DNA from: Sulfitobacter sabulilitoris
GTDB taxonomy: Bacteria > Pseudomonadota > Alphaproteobacteria > Rhodobacterales > Rhodobacteraceae
Direction: 5' to 3'
Length of the DNA stretch: 64,000 bases
Assembly (NCBI RefSeq): GCF_005887615.1
Contig: NZ_VANS01000001.1
Span: 1,594,024 to 1,658,023, forward strand
In this document: piece by piece, positions 12,204 through 18,512 of the stretch
Layout of the letters: each line of letters begins with the position of its first letter
Position numbering within the stretch: position 1 is the first letter of the stretch
Program-made: the position numbers and the translations under genes
The notes under the pieces: generated by a model
Seen by the model: only the letters and a program-made list of their open reading frames with translations
Database searches by the model: none
Told to the model about the DNA's origin: nothing

Positions 12204-12388
12204 AGCGCGTACCCCGTCAGCATGAGAAAACCAGCCAGAACCGGCAGCAGAACAGCATCGGTGTAGATGATGCCGATCAGACCGGTCAGGCCAAGCGCCG
12301 TCAGCACGATCGGCAACAGCGGCGTGAAACAACACAGGGCCGCCAGCAGCGAACCGCCGAGCCCAAGCGCCAATAGTCTATTCTTCAT
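12179..12388 (-). CDS. merF: MerF-like mercuric transport protein, shortened
   Basis: 69-residue inner-membrane protein with two predicted transmembrane helices. The vicinal Cys pair and proline motif CCFTPLLPIVL is at residues 19-29 of the first helix, as in MerF, which imports Hg2+ for cytoplasmic reduction. Typical MerF has a second Cys pair near its C-terminus; here the protein ends ALWRQKTQR without it. The ATG at 12388 follows an in-frame start 24 bp upstream that I consider less likely. It is first gene of the divergent unit opposite merR. No merA, merP or merT is present in the window. Confidence 0.75.
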   Translation of the reverse strand: MKNRLLALGLGGSLLAALCCFTPLLPIVLTALGLTGLIGIIYTDAVLLPVLAGFLMLTGYALWRQKTQR

Positions 12389-12536
12389 CTTGTCGATCTC
12401 CGTAGATCCCACGCCAAGGGCCGTGGCCGGCCGGCGCCAATCGATGACACAGGCAAACCGCGACAGGCCTCGCAGGCCGCGCCGCGAAACCGGGTTCGAA
12501 AGGCCTGTCTCGCGTTGCGTTCCTATCCATCTTGCC

Positions 12537-12567
12537 TATCTAATTCCTGTAGCCACTACAGGAGCAA
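12537..12567 (-). promoter_or_regulatory. MerR-type promoter/operator with 19-bp spacer
   Basis: Read on the minus strand: -35 TTGCTC (12567-12562), a 19-bp spacer, then -10-like TAGATA (12542-12537). The spacer contains the dyad CCTGTAG-3 nt-CTACAGG (12546-12562), an exact 7-bp inverted repeat. An over-long 19-bp spacer with a dyad inside is the hallmark of promoters untwisted by MerR-family activators. It should drive merF and the GDCC gene. It also lies only 10 bp before the merR start codon, so MerR binding would probably repress merR. Confidence 0.8.
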
Positions 12568-12572
12568 GCCAA

Positions 12573-12986
12573 ATGTTCGCCATCGGACAGGCGTCGCGGC
12601 AAAGCGGGGTCAACATCGAAACCATCCGCTATTATGAACGCGAGGGCATCGTTCCCGCGCCGGGACGGTCTGCCGCAGGCCGACGGCTCTATTCCACGGA
12701 AGAGATCGCAATGCTGCGGTTCGTAAGGCGCTGCCGGGATTTGGGATTCCCGATTTCAGTCATAAAGACCTTCTTGTCGCTGTCCGGCCAAGACGACCGG
12801 CGGTGCGCAGAGGTCAAAATTCTGGCGGACGATCACCTGTCCCAGATCAGCGCCAAGATCGAAACCCTGACCCGCTTGCAAGACGCGCTGGCCAACCTGT
12901 CGCGGAACTGCGACGCGGGAACGGCAGCCTGCCCCATGCTCGAGGCGCTGATGCAGGATGGCTTTGGCGCGGATGAGGCTGGGTGA
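12573..12986 (+). CDS. merR: MerR-family regulator, mercury-sensing type
   Basis: 137 residues with an N-terminal winged HTH (SRQSGVNIETIRYYEREG, residues 8-25), a dimerisation coiled-coil, and three cysteines at 78, 113 and 120. These correspond to the Hg-binding Cys82, Cys117 and Cys126 of classical MerR, although the last pair is spaced by 6 instead of 8 residues. All three being present argues for Hg(II) rather than a generic MerR ligand. ATG at 12573; its GGAG Shine-Dalgarno (12561-12564) lies inside or beside the operator. Confidence 0.82.
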   Translation: MFAIGQASRQSGVNIETIRYYEREGIVPAPGRSAAGRRLYSTEEIAMLRFVRRCRDLGFPISVIKTFLSLSGQDDRRCAEVKILADDHLSQISAKIETLTRLQDALANLSRNCDAGTAACPMLEALMQDGFGADEAG

Positions 12987-13342
12987 CCGGGGCTAGGGAT
13001 GCGACGCCCAGTGCCACGGAAGAGTTGCGCGAACAGGCCATGGCGGACCCTGGCACGCCCCGCGCCGGCGGGCCATATCCGTGTCGCGCGCGCCCGAAAA
13101 TCAGGGCCGCGCAAGCGACTGCAATCGGACCCGCACATCGGACACATGCGTCACGCAGGCACGCCAGGCCGGGCGCGGCCCTCGCGGTTACGGCGCGGCG
13201 GCGCGTCCGTGCCGCACCATGGCCATCCGCATGTCCTCCCCCCCCCACCCGAGCGTCTCTTCGCTCAATGGTCGCCGCGCCATTGCACCCCCGCTCCGAT
13301 CCCCTACGGTGAACTCATCCGCCCCTTTCGAAAGACCTGCCC
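12987..13342. other. Intergenic stretch without a recognisable gene
   Basis: 356 bp between merR and the small lipoprotein. Frames are open on both strands because of high GC, but none has a Shine-Dalgarno, a recognisable motif or natural amino-acid composition (they are Arg/Pro/Ala-rich). A run of eight or more C residues occurs near 13238. I see no supported feature. Confidence 0.5.
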
Positions 13343-13414
13343 ATGCGCGCTCTGCTCCTTCTCGCCCTTATCACCCTCGCCGCCTGCGACGTGCCCTTCG
13401 TGCCGCTGATCTGA
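13343..13414 (+). CDS. Tiny lipoprotein
   Basis: 23-residue peptide, MRALLLLALITLAAC followed by DVPFVPLI. The Leu-rich signal and LAAC lipobox put the lipidated Cys at residue 15, leaving a mature peptide of only nine residues. Similar minute lipoproteins with a CD/E-x-PFVP ending are, from memory, common in Rhodobacteraceae. The family resemblance, not the Shine-Dalgarno (weak), supports the call. Lgt, which would modify it, is encoded at 33357. Function unknown. Confidence 0.6.
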   Translation: MRALLLLALITLAACDVPFVPLI

Positions 13415-13485
13415 CGGTCGCAGGGGCCGACAAATCCGCCCCCGGCGGGGCGCGGCGCAATTCCTGTGCATATTCGGCCGTAAAC

Positions 13486-13559
13486 TGTACGGATGCGGGC
13501 CCGGTCGGGTTTTCGGCACCGCGAAATCCGTACACATACCGCCCCGAAACCGTACGGAT
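13486..13559. promoter_or_regulatory. Three phased GTACGGAT sites upstream of the FabH-like gene
   Basis: TGTACGGAT at 13486-13494, its inverse ATCCGTACA at 13526-13534, and CGTACGGAT at 13551-13559. The GTAC centres are 43 and 22 bp apart, about four and two helical turns, so the sites face the same side of the DNA. They lie 67-140 bp before the start of the synthase gene. This looks like an operator cluster; the protein that binds it is unknown. Confidence 0.5.
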
Positions 13560-13625
13560 CCGCCGCTTGCGCCCCCCGTGCCGCCCCTGTAGCCTTTCCA
13601 AAACTGTCCCAGCAAAGGCCGGCTC

Positions 13626-14756
13626 GTGACCCATATTCCCGCCATCACCGGAACCGGTGTCTTCACCCCCTCGCAGACCATCACCAACGCCGAGTTGGTC
13701 GAGGCGTTCAACGCCTACGCGGATCTCTTCAATGCCGAACACGCGGATGAAATCGCCGCCGGAACGCTGGTGGCCAAACCCTATTCGTCAGAAGAATTCA
13801 TCGTCAAGGCCAGCGGCATCGAGCAACGCTATGTCATTGACAAGACGGGTATTCTTGACCCCCGCGTGATGCACCCCCTGCTGCGGCAACGCAGCGACGA
13901 CGAACCCTCGCTGATGGCGGAAATGGCGCTGGATGCCGCGCAAAAGGCGCTGGCGCAGGCGGGCAAGACGGCGGCGGATGTCGATGCCGTGATCTGCGCC
14001 GCATCGAACCTCGAACGCGCCTATCCGGCCGTCGCGATCGAGATCCAGCAACTGCTTGGCATCAAGGGGTTTGCCTTCGACATGAACGTCGCCTGTTCGT
14101 CCGCCACTTTCGGAATCCAGGCCGCCGCCGACATGGTCCGCTCCGGCTCAATCCGCGCCGCTCTGGTTGTGAACCCCGAAATCTGCTCTGCCCACCTGGA
14201 ATGGCGCGACCGCGACTGTCACTTCATCTTTGGCGATGTGGCCACAGCCACCCTGATCGAACGCGCCGAAGACGCCAACGGCCCGTATTTCGAAATTAAA
14301 TCAACCCGTTGCGCCACAGATTTTTCCAACAACATCCGGAACAACAACGGCTTTCTGCGCCGCTCGCGGCCCGATGGCGTGGCCGACCGGCGCGACATGC
14401 AGTTCATGCAGAACGGTCGCAAGGTATTCAAGGAAGTGCTGCCCATGGTGGCCGATCACATCGGTGGACACATGGCAGACGAAGGCGTCGAGGCGGCGGA
14501 TCTGAAACGGCTATGGCTGCATCAGGCCAACAAGTCGATGAACGATTTTATCGGCCGCAAGGTACTGGGCCGGGTGCCTGAGGCGGGCGAGCAGCCCAAT
14601 ATCCTGCAGGATTACGCCAACACGTCCTCCGCCGGGTCGATCATTGCGTTTTCCAAGTATTCCAATGACCTGAGCGATGGCGACACCGGGCTGATCTGTT
14701 CCTTTGGCGCAGGCTATTCGGTCGGATCAGTGCTGGTGCAGCGTCACGCGCGATGA
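13626..14756 (+). CDS. Beta-ketoacyl-ACP synthase III family protein (FabH-like)
   Basis: 376-residue thiolase-fold condensing enzyme. The Cys-His-Asn triad is intact: Cys157 (ACSSATFG), His299 (LHQANKS) and Asn332 (NTSSAGS). FabH starts fatty-acid elongation with an acyl-CoA; this protein is about 55 residues longer than housekeeping FabH. Its N-terminus (GVFTPSQTITNAELVEAFN) resembles the long alternative KAS III group described in Pseudomonas, which takes medium-chain acyl-CoA. The start is GTG at 13626, with a poor Shine-Dalgarno. It is not in a fatty-acid operon, so a role in acyl-CoA salvage or a secondary pathway is possible. Confidence 0.85.
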   Translation: MTHIPAITGTGVFTPSQTITNAELVEAFNAYADLFNAEHADEIAAGTLVAKPYSSEEFIVKASGIEQRYVIDKTGILDPRVMHPLLRQRSDDEPSLMAEMALDAAQKALAQAGKTAADVDAVICAASNLERAYPAVAIEIQQLLGIKGFAFDMNVACSSATFGIQAAADMVRSGSIRAALVVNPEICSAHLEWRDRDCHFIFGDVATATLIERAEDANGPYFEIKSTRCATDFSNNIRNNNGFLRRSRPDGVADRRDMQFMQNGRKVFKEVLPMVADHIGGHMADEGVEAADLKRLWLHQANKSMNDFIGRKVLGRVPEAGEQPNILQDYANTSSAGSIIAFSKYSNDLSDGDTGLICSFGAGYSVGSVLVQRHAR

Positions 14757-14840
14757 CCAGTGGCCCCCGCCCGGCCCCCCTCTGCACTTTCCGCCTGCCC
14801 GACGCTTGAAGGGCACCCCCCCGCATCGTAACACCGCGCC

Positions 14841-15419
14841 ATGGCCAAGCTTTACTTTCATTACTCCACCATGAACGCGGGCAAGTCGACCGTGCTGCTG
14901 CAAGCCGCGCACAACTACCGCGAACGCGGCATGGTGCCCTATCTGATGACCGCGCAGTTCGATCACCGCGCGGGCGACGGGCGCATCGCGTCGCGTATCG
15001 GCATCGGCGTCACCGCCGACACCTTCTCAACCGGCGAGGATCTTTTTGCCAAGATCGACGCGCGCAAGGCACAGGGCCCGGTCGCCTGCATCTTCATCGA
15101 CGAGGCGCAGTTCCTGTCGGAGGATCAGGTCTGGCAACTGGCGCGCGCGGTCGATGACCTGAAGGTGCCGATCATGTGCTACGGCTTGCGGGTGGATTTC
15201 CGCGGAAAGCTGTTTCCCGGCTCTGCCACCTTGCTGGCGCTGGCCGATGAAATGCGCGAGGTCCGCACGATCTGCCACTGTGGAAAGAAGGCGACCATGG
15301 TGGTGCGGCAGGACGCCGATGGCCGCGCGATGCGTGACGGCGCGCAGGTTCAGATCGGCGGCAACGAGACATATGTCTCGCTCTGCCGCCGCCATTGGCG
15401 CAAGGCCATGCAAGGCTGA
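14841..15419 (+). CDS. tdk: Thymidine kinase (type II)
   Basis: Salvage enzyme phosphorylating thymidine to dTMP with ATP. 192 residues. The P-loop STMNAGKST is at 9-17, the DEAQF Walker-B-like motif is in mid-protein, CYGLRVDF matches the lasso region precursor, and CHCGKKA plus a C-terminal CRRHW supply the structural zinc ligands of type II enzymes. ATG at 14841. The stop codon is immediately adjacent to that of the convergent dehydrogenase, with no intergenic base. Confidence 0.95.
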   Translation: MAKLYFHYSTMNAGKSTVLLQAAHNYRERGMVPYLMTAQFDHRAGDGRIASRIGIGVTADTFSTGEDLFAKIDARKAQGPVACIFIDEAQFLSEDQVWQLARAVDDLKVPIMCYGLRVDFRGKLFPGSATLLALADEMREVRTICHCGKKATMVVRQDADGRAMRDGAQVQIGGNETYVSLCRRHWRKAMQG

Positions 15420-16373
15420 TCACACCGGGTTCGGCGGCGCCTTGCCTTCGAAAAACGCGGTCAGGTTCTCCACTGCCATCAGCCCCATGGATGTCCGCAC
15501 CTCAAGCGCCGCGGTGCCCAGATGCGGCAACAGGACGACATTGTCGAGCGCGCGCAGGGCCTGTGGCACATGCGGTTCGTGTTCGTACACGTCCAGCCCC
15601 GCACCGCCGATGGTCTTCTGTTCGAGCGCGCGGATCAGCGCCGTCTCGTCCACCACGTCGCCGCGCGAGATGTTGATCAGGTGGGCGTGATCCTGCATCG
15701 CGTCCAGCACGTCGGCGTCGATCAGGTGATGCGTTTCCGCCCCGCCCGGCACCGCGATGACCAGCACGTCGACGACCTGCGCCAGTGCCTTGAGGCTTTG
15801 CACCGGCGTCGCCTCGTACTTCAGCGATTTGGGCGAACGGCTGTGATAGCAGACCTGCATGTCAAAGCCGAAGTGACAGCGCCGCGCGATGGCCTGCCCG
15901 ATGCGGCCCATGCCGACGATGCCCACGATCTTGCCCGTCAGGTGCAGGCCCAGCATCTGCGTCGGGTGCCAGCCCGGCCAGTTGCCGGCGCGCACCATCC
16001 GCTCGCCTTCGCCGGCGCGGCGCGTGCTCATCAGCATCAGCGTCATGGCGATATCGGCGGTGGCATCGGTCACGGCGCCGGGCGTGTTGGTGACCATAAC
16101 GCCGACCGCCTGCGCCGCGTCCACGTCGATGTGGTTGTACCCCACCCCGAAATTGGCCAGGATCCGGCACCGCGGGTCCGGCACGTCGTCAAAGACTTCG
16201 CGTGAAAACGCATCGCCCAAGGTCGGCAGCACCCCGTCGAAATCGCGCAGCGCCGCGCGCAGTTCCGCGTCGCTCAGCGGGTCGGTGCCGGGGCGCACCG
16301 TCACGTCGAAGGCCCCCCGCGCCGCGTCTTGCACCGCATCCGGCAAGGGCCGTGTCATCAGGATCTTTTTCAA
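15420..16373 (-). CDS. D-2-hydroxyacid dehydrogenase (glyoxylate/hydroxypyruvate reductase type)
   Basis: 317-residue NAD(P)H-dependent reductase. The Rossmann motif is GIVGMGRIG, and the catalytic Arg (NISRGDVVDE), Glu (YEHEP) and His (LLPHLGTA) of the D-isomer-specific family are all present. The closest functional types reduce glyoxylate and hydroxypyruvate. Translation may begin at TTG 16373, which overlaps the csaA stop codon and gives the family-like start MKKILMTRP, or at ATG 16358. It is last of the ybjN-proC-csaA-dehydrogenase operon. Confidence 0.88.
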   Translation of the reverse strand: MKKILMTRPLPDAVQDAARGAFDVTVRPGTDPLSDAELRAALRDFDGVLPTLGDAFSREVFDDVPDPRCRILANFGVGYNHIDVDAAQAVGVMVTNTPGAVTDATADIAMTLMLMSTRRAGEGERMVRAGNWPGWHPTQMLGLHLTGKIVGIVGMGRIGQAIARRCHFGFDMQVCYHSRSPKSLKYEATPVQSLKALAQVVDVLVIAVPGGAETHHLIDADVLDAMQDHAHLINISRGDVVDETALIRALEQKTIGGAGLDVYEHEPHVPQALRALDNVVLLPHLGTAALEVRTSMGLMAVENLTAFFEGKAPPNPV

Positions 16374-16708
16374 TGCATCCGCCCCCCTGTCGGCACGTCG
16401 CGGTCCGGGCTGACCAGCACGATCGCGCCATTTTCATCCGGCACGCCCAGCACCAGAACCTCGGACCGCACCGGGCCGATCTGGCGCGGCGGAAAGTTCA
16501 CCACCGCCATGACCCGTTTGCCGATCAGGCTTTCGGGTGTGTAATGCACCGTGACCTGCGCCGAGGTCTTGCGTTCTCCGATCTCGGGGCCAAAGTCGAT
16601 CCACATCTTGATCGCGGGCTTGCGCGCCTCGGGAAAGGGCTCCGCACGGGTCACGACGCCCGTGCGGATATCGACATTCAGGAAGTCGTCGAAGGAGATG
16701 TCATCCAT
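16370..16708 (-). CDS. csaA: tRNA-binding domain protein, CsaA-like
   Basis: 112-residue stand-alone OB-fold tRNA-binding domain, related to the C-terminal domain of MetRS and to Bacillus CsaA, which has chaperone-like activity. Recognised by FLNVDIRTGVV at the start, NFPPRQIGPVRSEVLVLG and the closing LVSPDRDVPTGGRMH. It overlaps proC by 8 bp and the dehydrogenase start by 4 bp, showing tight translational coupling. Biological role in alphaproteobacteria is not established. Confidence 0.9.
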   Translation of the reverse strand: MDDISFDDFLNVDIRTGVVTRAEPFPEARKPAIKMWIDFGPEIGERKTSAQVTVHYTPESLIGKRVMAVVNFPPRQIGPVRSEVLVLGVPDENGAIVLVSPDRDVPTGGRMH

Positions 16709-17516
16709 CCGACAACTCGCGCGAGCGGGCCGCGGCGGCCCCCACCGTGCGGCGGATCAGCGGCGGCAGGCCGTCGTCCTCGTTCATCAGCACGTCAAGA
16801 CCCGCCTGCGTGGTGCCATTGGGGCTGGTCACATTGATGCGCAGTTGCGTCGGCGTCTCGTCCGACTGATCGACCAGCGCCCCTGCCCCGGCGACCGTGG
16901 CGGTGGCCAGTTGCAGCGCCAGTTCGGGCGCAAGCCCCTCGGCCTCGCCCGCGGCGGCCATCGCCTCGATCATGTGAAACACATAGGCCGGGCCGGATCC
17001 GCTGACGCCGGTCACGGCGTCGATCTGGCTTTCGTCCTCCAGGCGCACGACCTGCCCCACGGCCCTGAGCAGGTCTTCGGCCTCGTCCAACGCCTTGGCG
17101 CCCGCCGCGTCATTGCCGACGATGGCGGTAATGCCCCGGCTGATCGCCGCGGGTGTGTTCGGCATCGCGCGCACGATGGGCGTCTTTGCGCCCAGCACCC
17201 GTTCGAAATATGCAATCGGCGTTCCGGCGGCGACGCTCACGAAAACCGTCTCGCCTTCGCCCATCGCCTGCAACGTCGGCAGCGCATCGGCCATCATCTG
17301 CGGCTTGACCGCCACCAGAACGACCGCGGGCGCGGGGGGCAGATCCTCGTTGAGGTGAACGCCGGTGCCTTTCAGCCAGTCGGAGGGATACGGGTCTGTC
17401 ACCCAGACCGATGATGCGGGCAGCCCACGGTCCAGCCACCCGGCCAACATCGCCGATCCCATCTTGCCACAGCCCAACAACACAAGGCCATCTGCCGCGA
17501 TACGGCTCTTTTCCAT
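16701..17516 (-). CDS. proC: Pyrroline-5-carboxylate reductase
   Basis: Final step of proline synthesis: NAD(P)H reduction of pyrroline-5-carboxylate. 271 residues with the N-terminal dinucleotide motif LGCGKMGSAM at 14-23, VKPQMM, RAMPNTPA, and the C-terminal catalytic block VSGSGPAYVFHMIEAM with TSPNGTT. ATG at 17516. A small hairpin (CCCGAA/TTCGGG, 17526-17545) lies in the 36-bp gap from the upstream ybjN-like gene, so the two are probably co-transcribed. Confidence 0.96.
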   Translation of the reverse strand: MEKSRIAADGLVLLGCGKMGSAMLAGWLDRGLPASSVWVTDPYPSDWLKGTGVHLNEDLPPAPAVVLVAVKPQMMADALPTLQAMGEGETVFVSVAAGTPIAYFERVLGAKTPIVRAMPNTPAAISRGITAIVGNDAAGAKALDEAEDLLRAVGQVVRLEDESQIDAVTGVSGSGPAYVFHMIEAMAAAGEAEGLAPELALQLATATVAGAGALVDQSDETPTQLRINVTSPNGTTQAGLDVLMNEDDGLPPLIRRTVGAAAARSRELSDG

Positions 17517-17552
17517 GATATATCTCCCGAATTTTTAGGTTCGGGGGCGTTG

Positions 17553-18053
17553 TTACGCGCGTCCGTAGGCCTCTGCAATGGCGACCTGCAACGCATCCTT
17601 TGGCGTCCGATCCCCCCAGGCCAGCAATTGCAGCGCCGGGTAGTATCGCTCCGCGCTCATCACGGCGGCGCCGATCATGGTGTCGATCTGATCGGGACCG
17701 GCCACTTCGCCGCCCGCCAGAACCAGCCCGTAGCGATAGACCATCAGCTTCTGCTCGGCCCAGTAGGTGAACGACCCCGCCCAGCATTGGTCGTTAATAT
17801 GATTGAGCAATTCAAAGATGCCGCCAATCTTGTCCTCTGGCGGCTCCATCTCGAACGTACAGATCAGGCGCAGCGTCTCGTCGTAGGCCGACCAGGCCAG
17901 CGTCAGCGAATAGGTGCGCCACTGACCCTCGACCGCCATGGCGATCTGTTCGTCGGAAATGCGGTCGAAATCCCATTCGTGGTGAGCCGCCAGATTTTCC
18001 ACGATGTCGATGGGGTGAATGTCGTCTTCAAGATACTGCTCGGACAGTGCCAT
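17553..18053 (-). CDS. YbjN domain-containing protein
   Basis: 166-residue cytoplasmic protein of the YbjN family, a fold related to type III secretion chaperones. It contains DRISDEQIAMAVEGQW, then CTFEMEPPEDK and a long amphipathic helical half ending QVAIAEAYGRA. In E. coli YbjN influences motility and stress responses; in alphaproteobacteria its function is unknown. The ATG at 18053 has a good AAGAGGTGG Shine-Dalgarno; further upstream frame is non-homologous. It heads the operon with proC, csaA and the dehydrogenase. Confidence 0.88.
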   Translation of the reverse strand: MALSEQYLEDDIHPIDIVENLAAHHEWDFDRISDEQIAMAVEGQWRTYSLTLAWSAYDETLRLICTFEMEPPEDKIGGIFELLNHINDQCWAGSFTYWAEQKLMVYRYGLVLAGGEVAGPDQIDTMIGAAVMSAERYYPALQLLAWGDRTPKDALQVAIAEAYGRA

Positions 18054-18512
18054 GGTGCCACCTCTTTTTACCGCTCTAGCGATGGGAGCATGGGTTACCC
18101 CCAACCCTAGGTGCCTGTGCCACAGGCCGGGGCGATCCCCCGTGCCTATACCAGATATGGTGCTGTGTGGGCGGCTGTCTGGCAACCCCTATTCTTGGGG
18201 ATAACCTCAATAAGTTGTGGATGAATGTGAAATCGCCCCAAAATAGCGCAATTGGCAACCGGCCATCCCGCCGCAACAGGTCACGGCCCTGCGGCACGGC
18301 ACTCCATACCGCGCCTAGCGGAGATTGCGCGCGGGGGAAAGCGCCAAGCGCCCCGGCCGGGGGCACGCGCGACGCCGCGAGGTAAAAACCGTGACATCGG
18401 GTCTGGCGAACCGCGAAAAGACACGGTTATAACGGCACAAATTACAATAAAGTCAGCTGCAAAGGTAAAACGGGGGCTGGTCCAACGCATCGGTCTCCGT
18501 AATAGTCGCGCC
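18054..18512. promoter_or_regulatory. Divergent ybjN/mrp control region
   Basis: 459 bp with no supported gene. It holds a perfect palindrome GCCTGTG-C-CACAGGC (18113-18127), a GGGTT/AACCC inverted repeat just before it, and a comparatively AT-rich block around 18200-18250 and 18400-18450 where promoters are likely. Two near-DnaA-box sequences occur (TGGGGATAA, TGTGGATGA), but they are imperfect. No clear Shine-Dalgarno precedes mrpA, and no known riboswitch was recognised. Confidence 0.5.

Noticed and set aside
12983..13312. Small gene of about 109 codons after merR
   Set aside because: Arg/Pro/Ala-rich translation, no Shine-Dalgarno, and equally long frames exist in other phases.
18186..18230. 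Two DnaA-box-like words in the ybjN/mrp gap as an origin
   Set aside because: Both carry mismatches, are only two in number and lie in an ordinary divergent promoter region.
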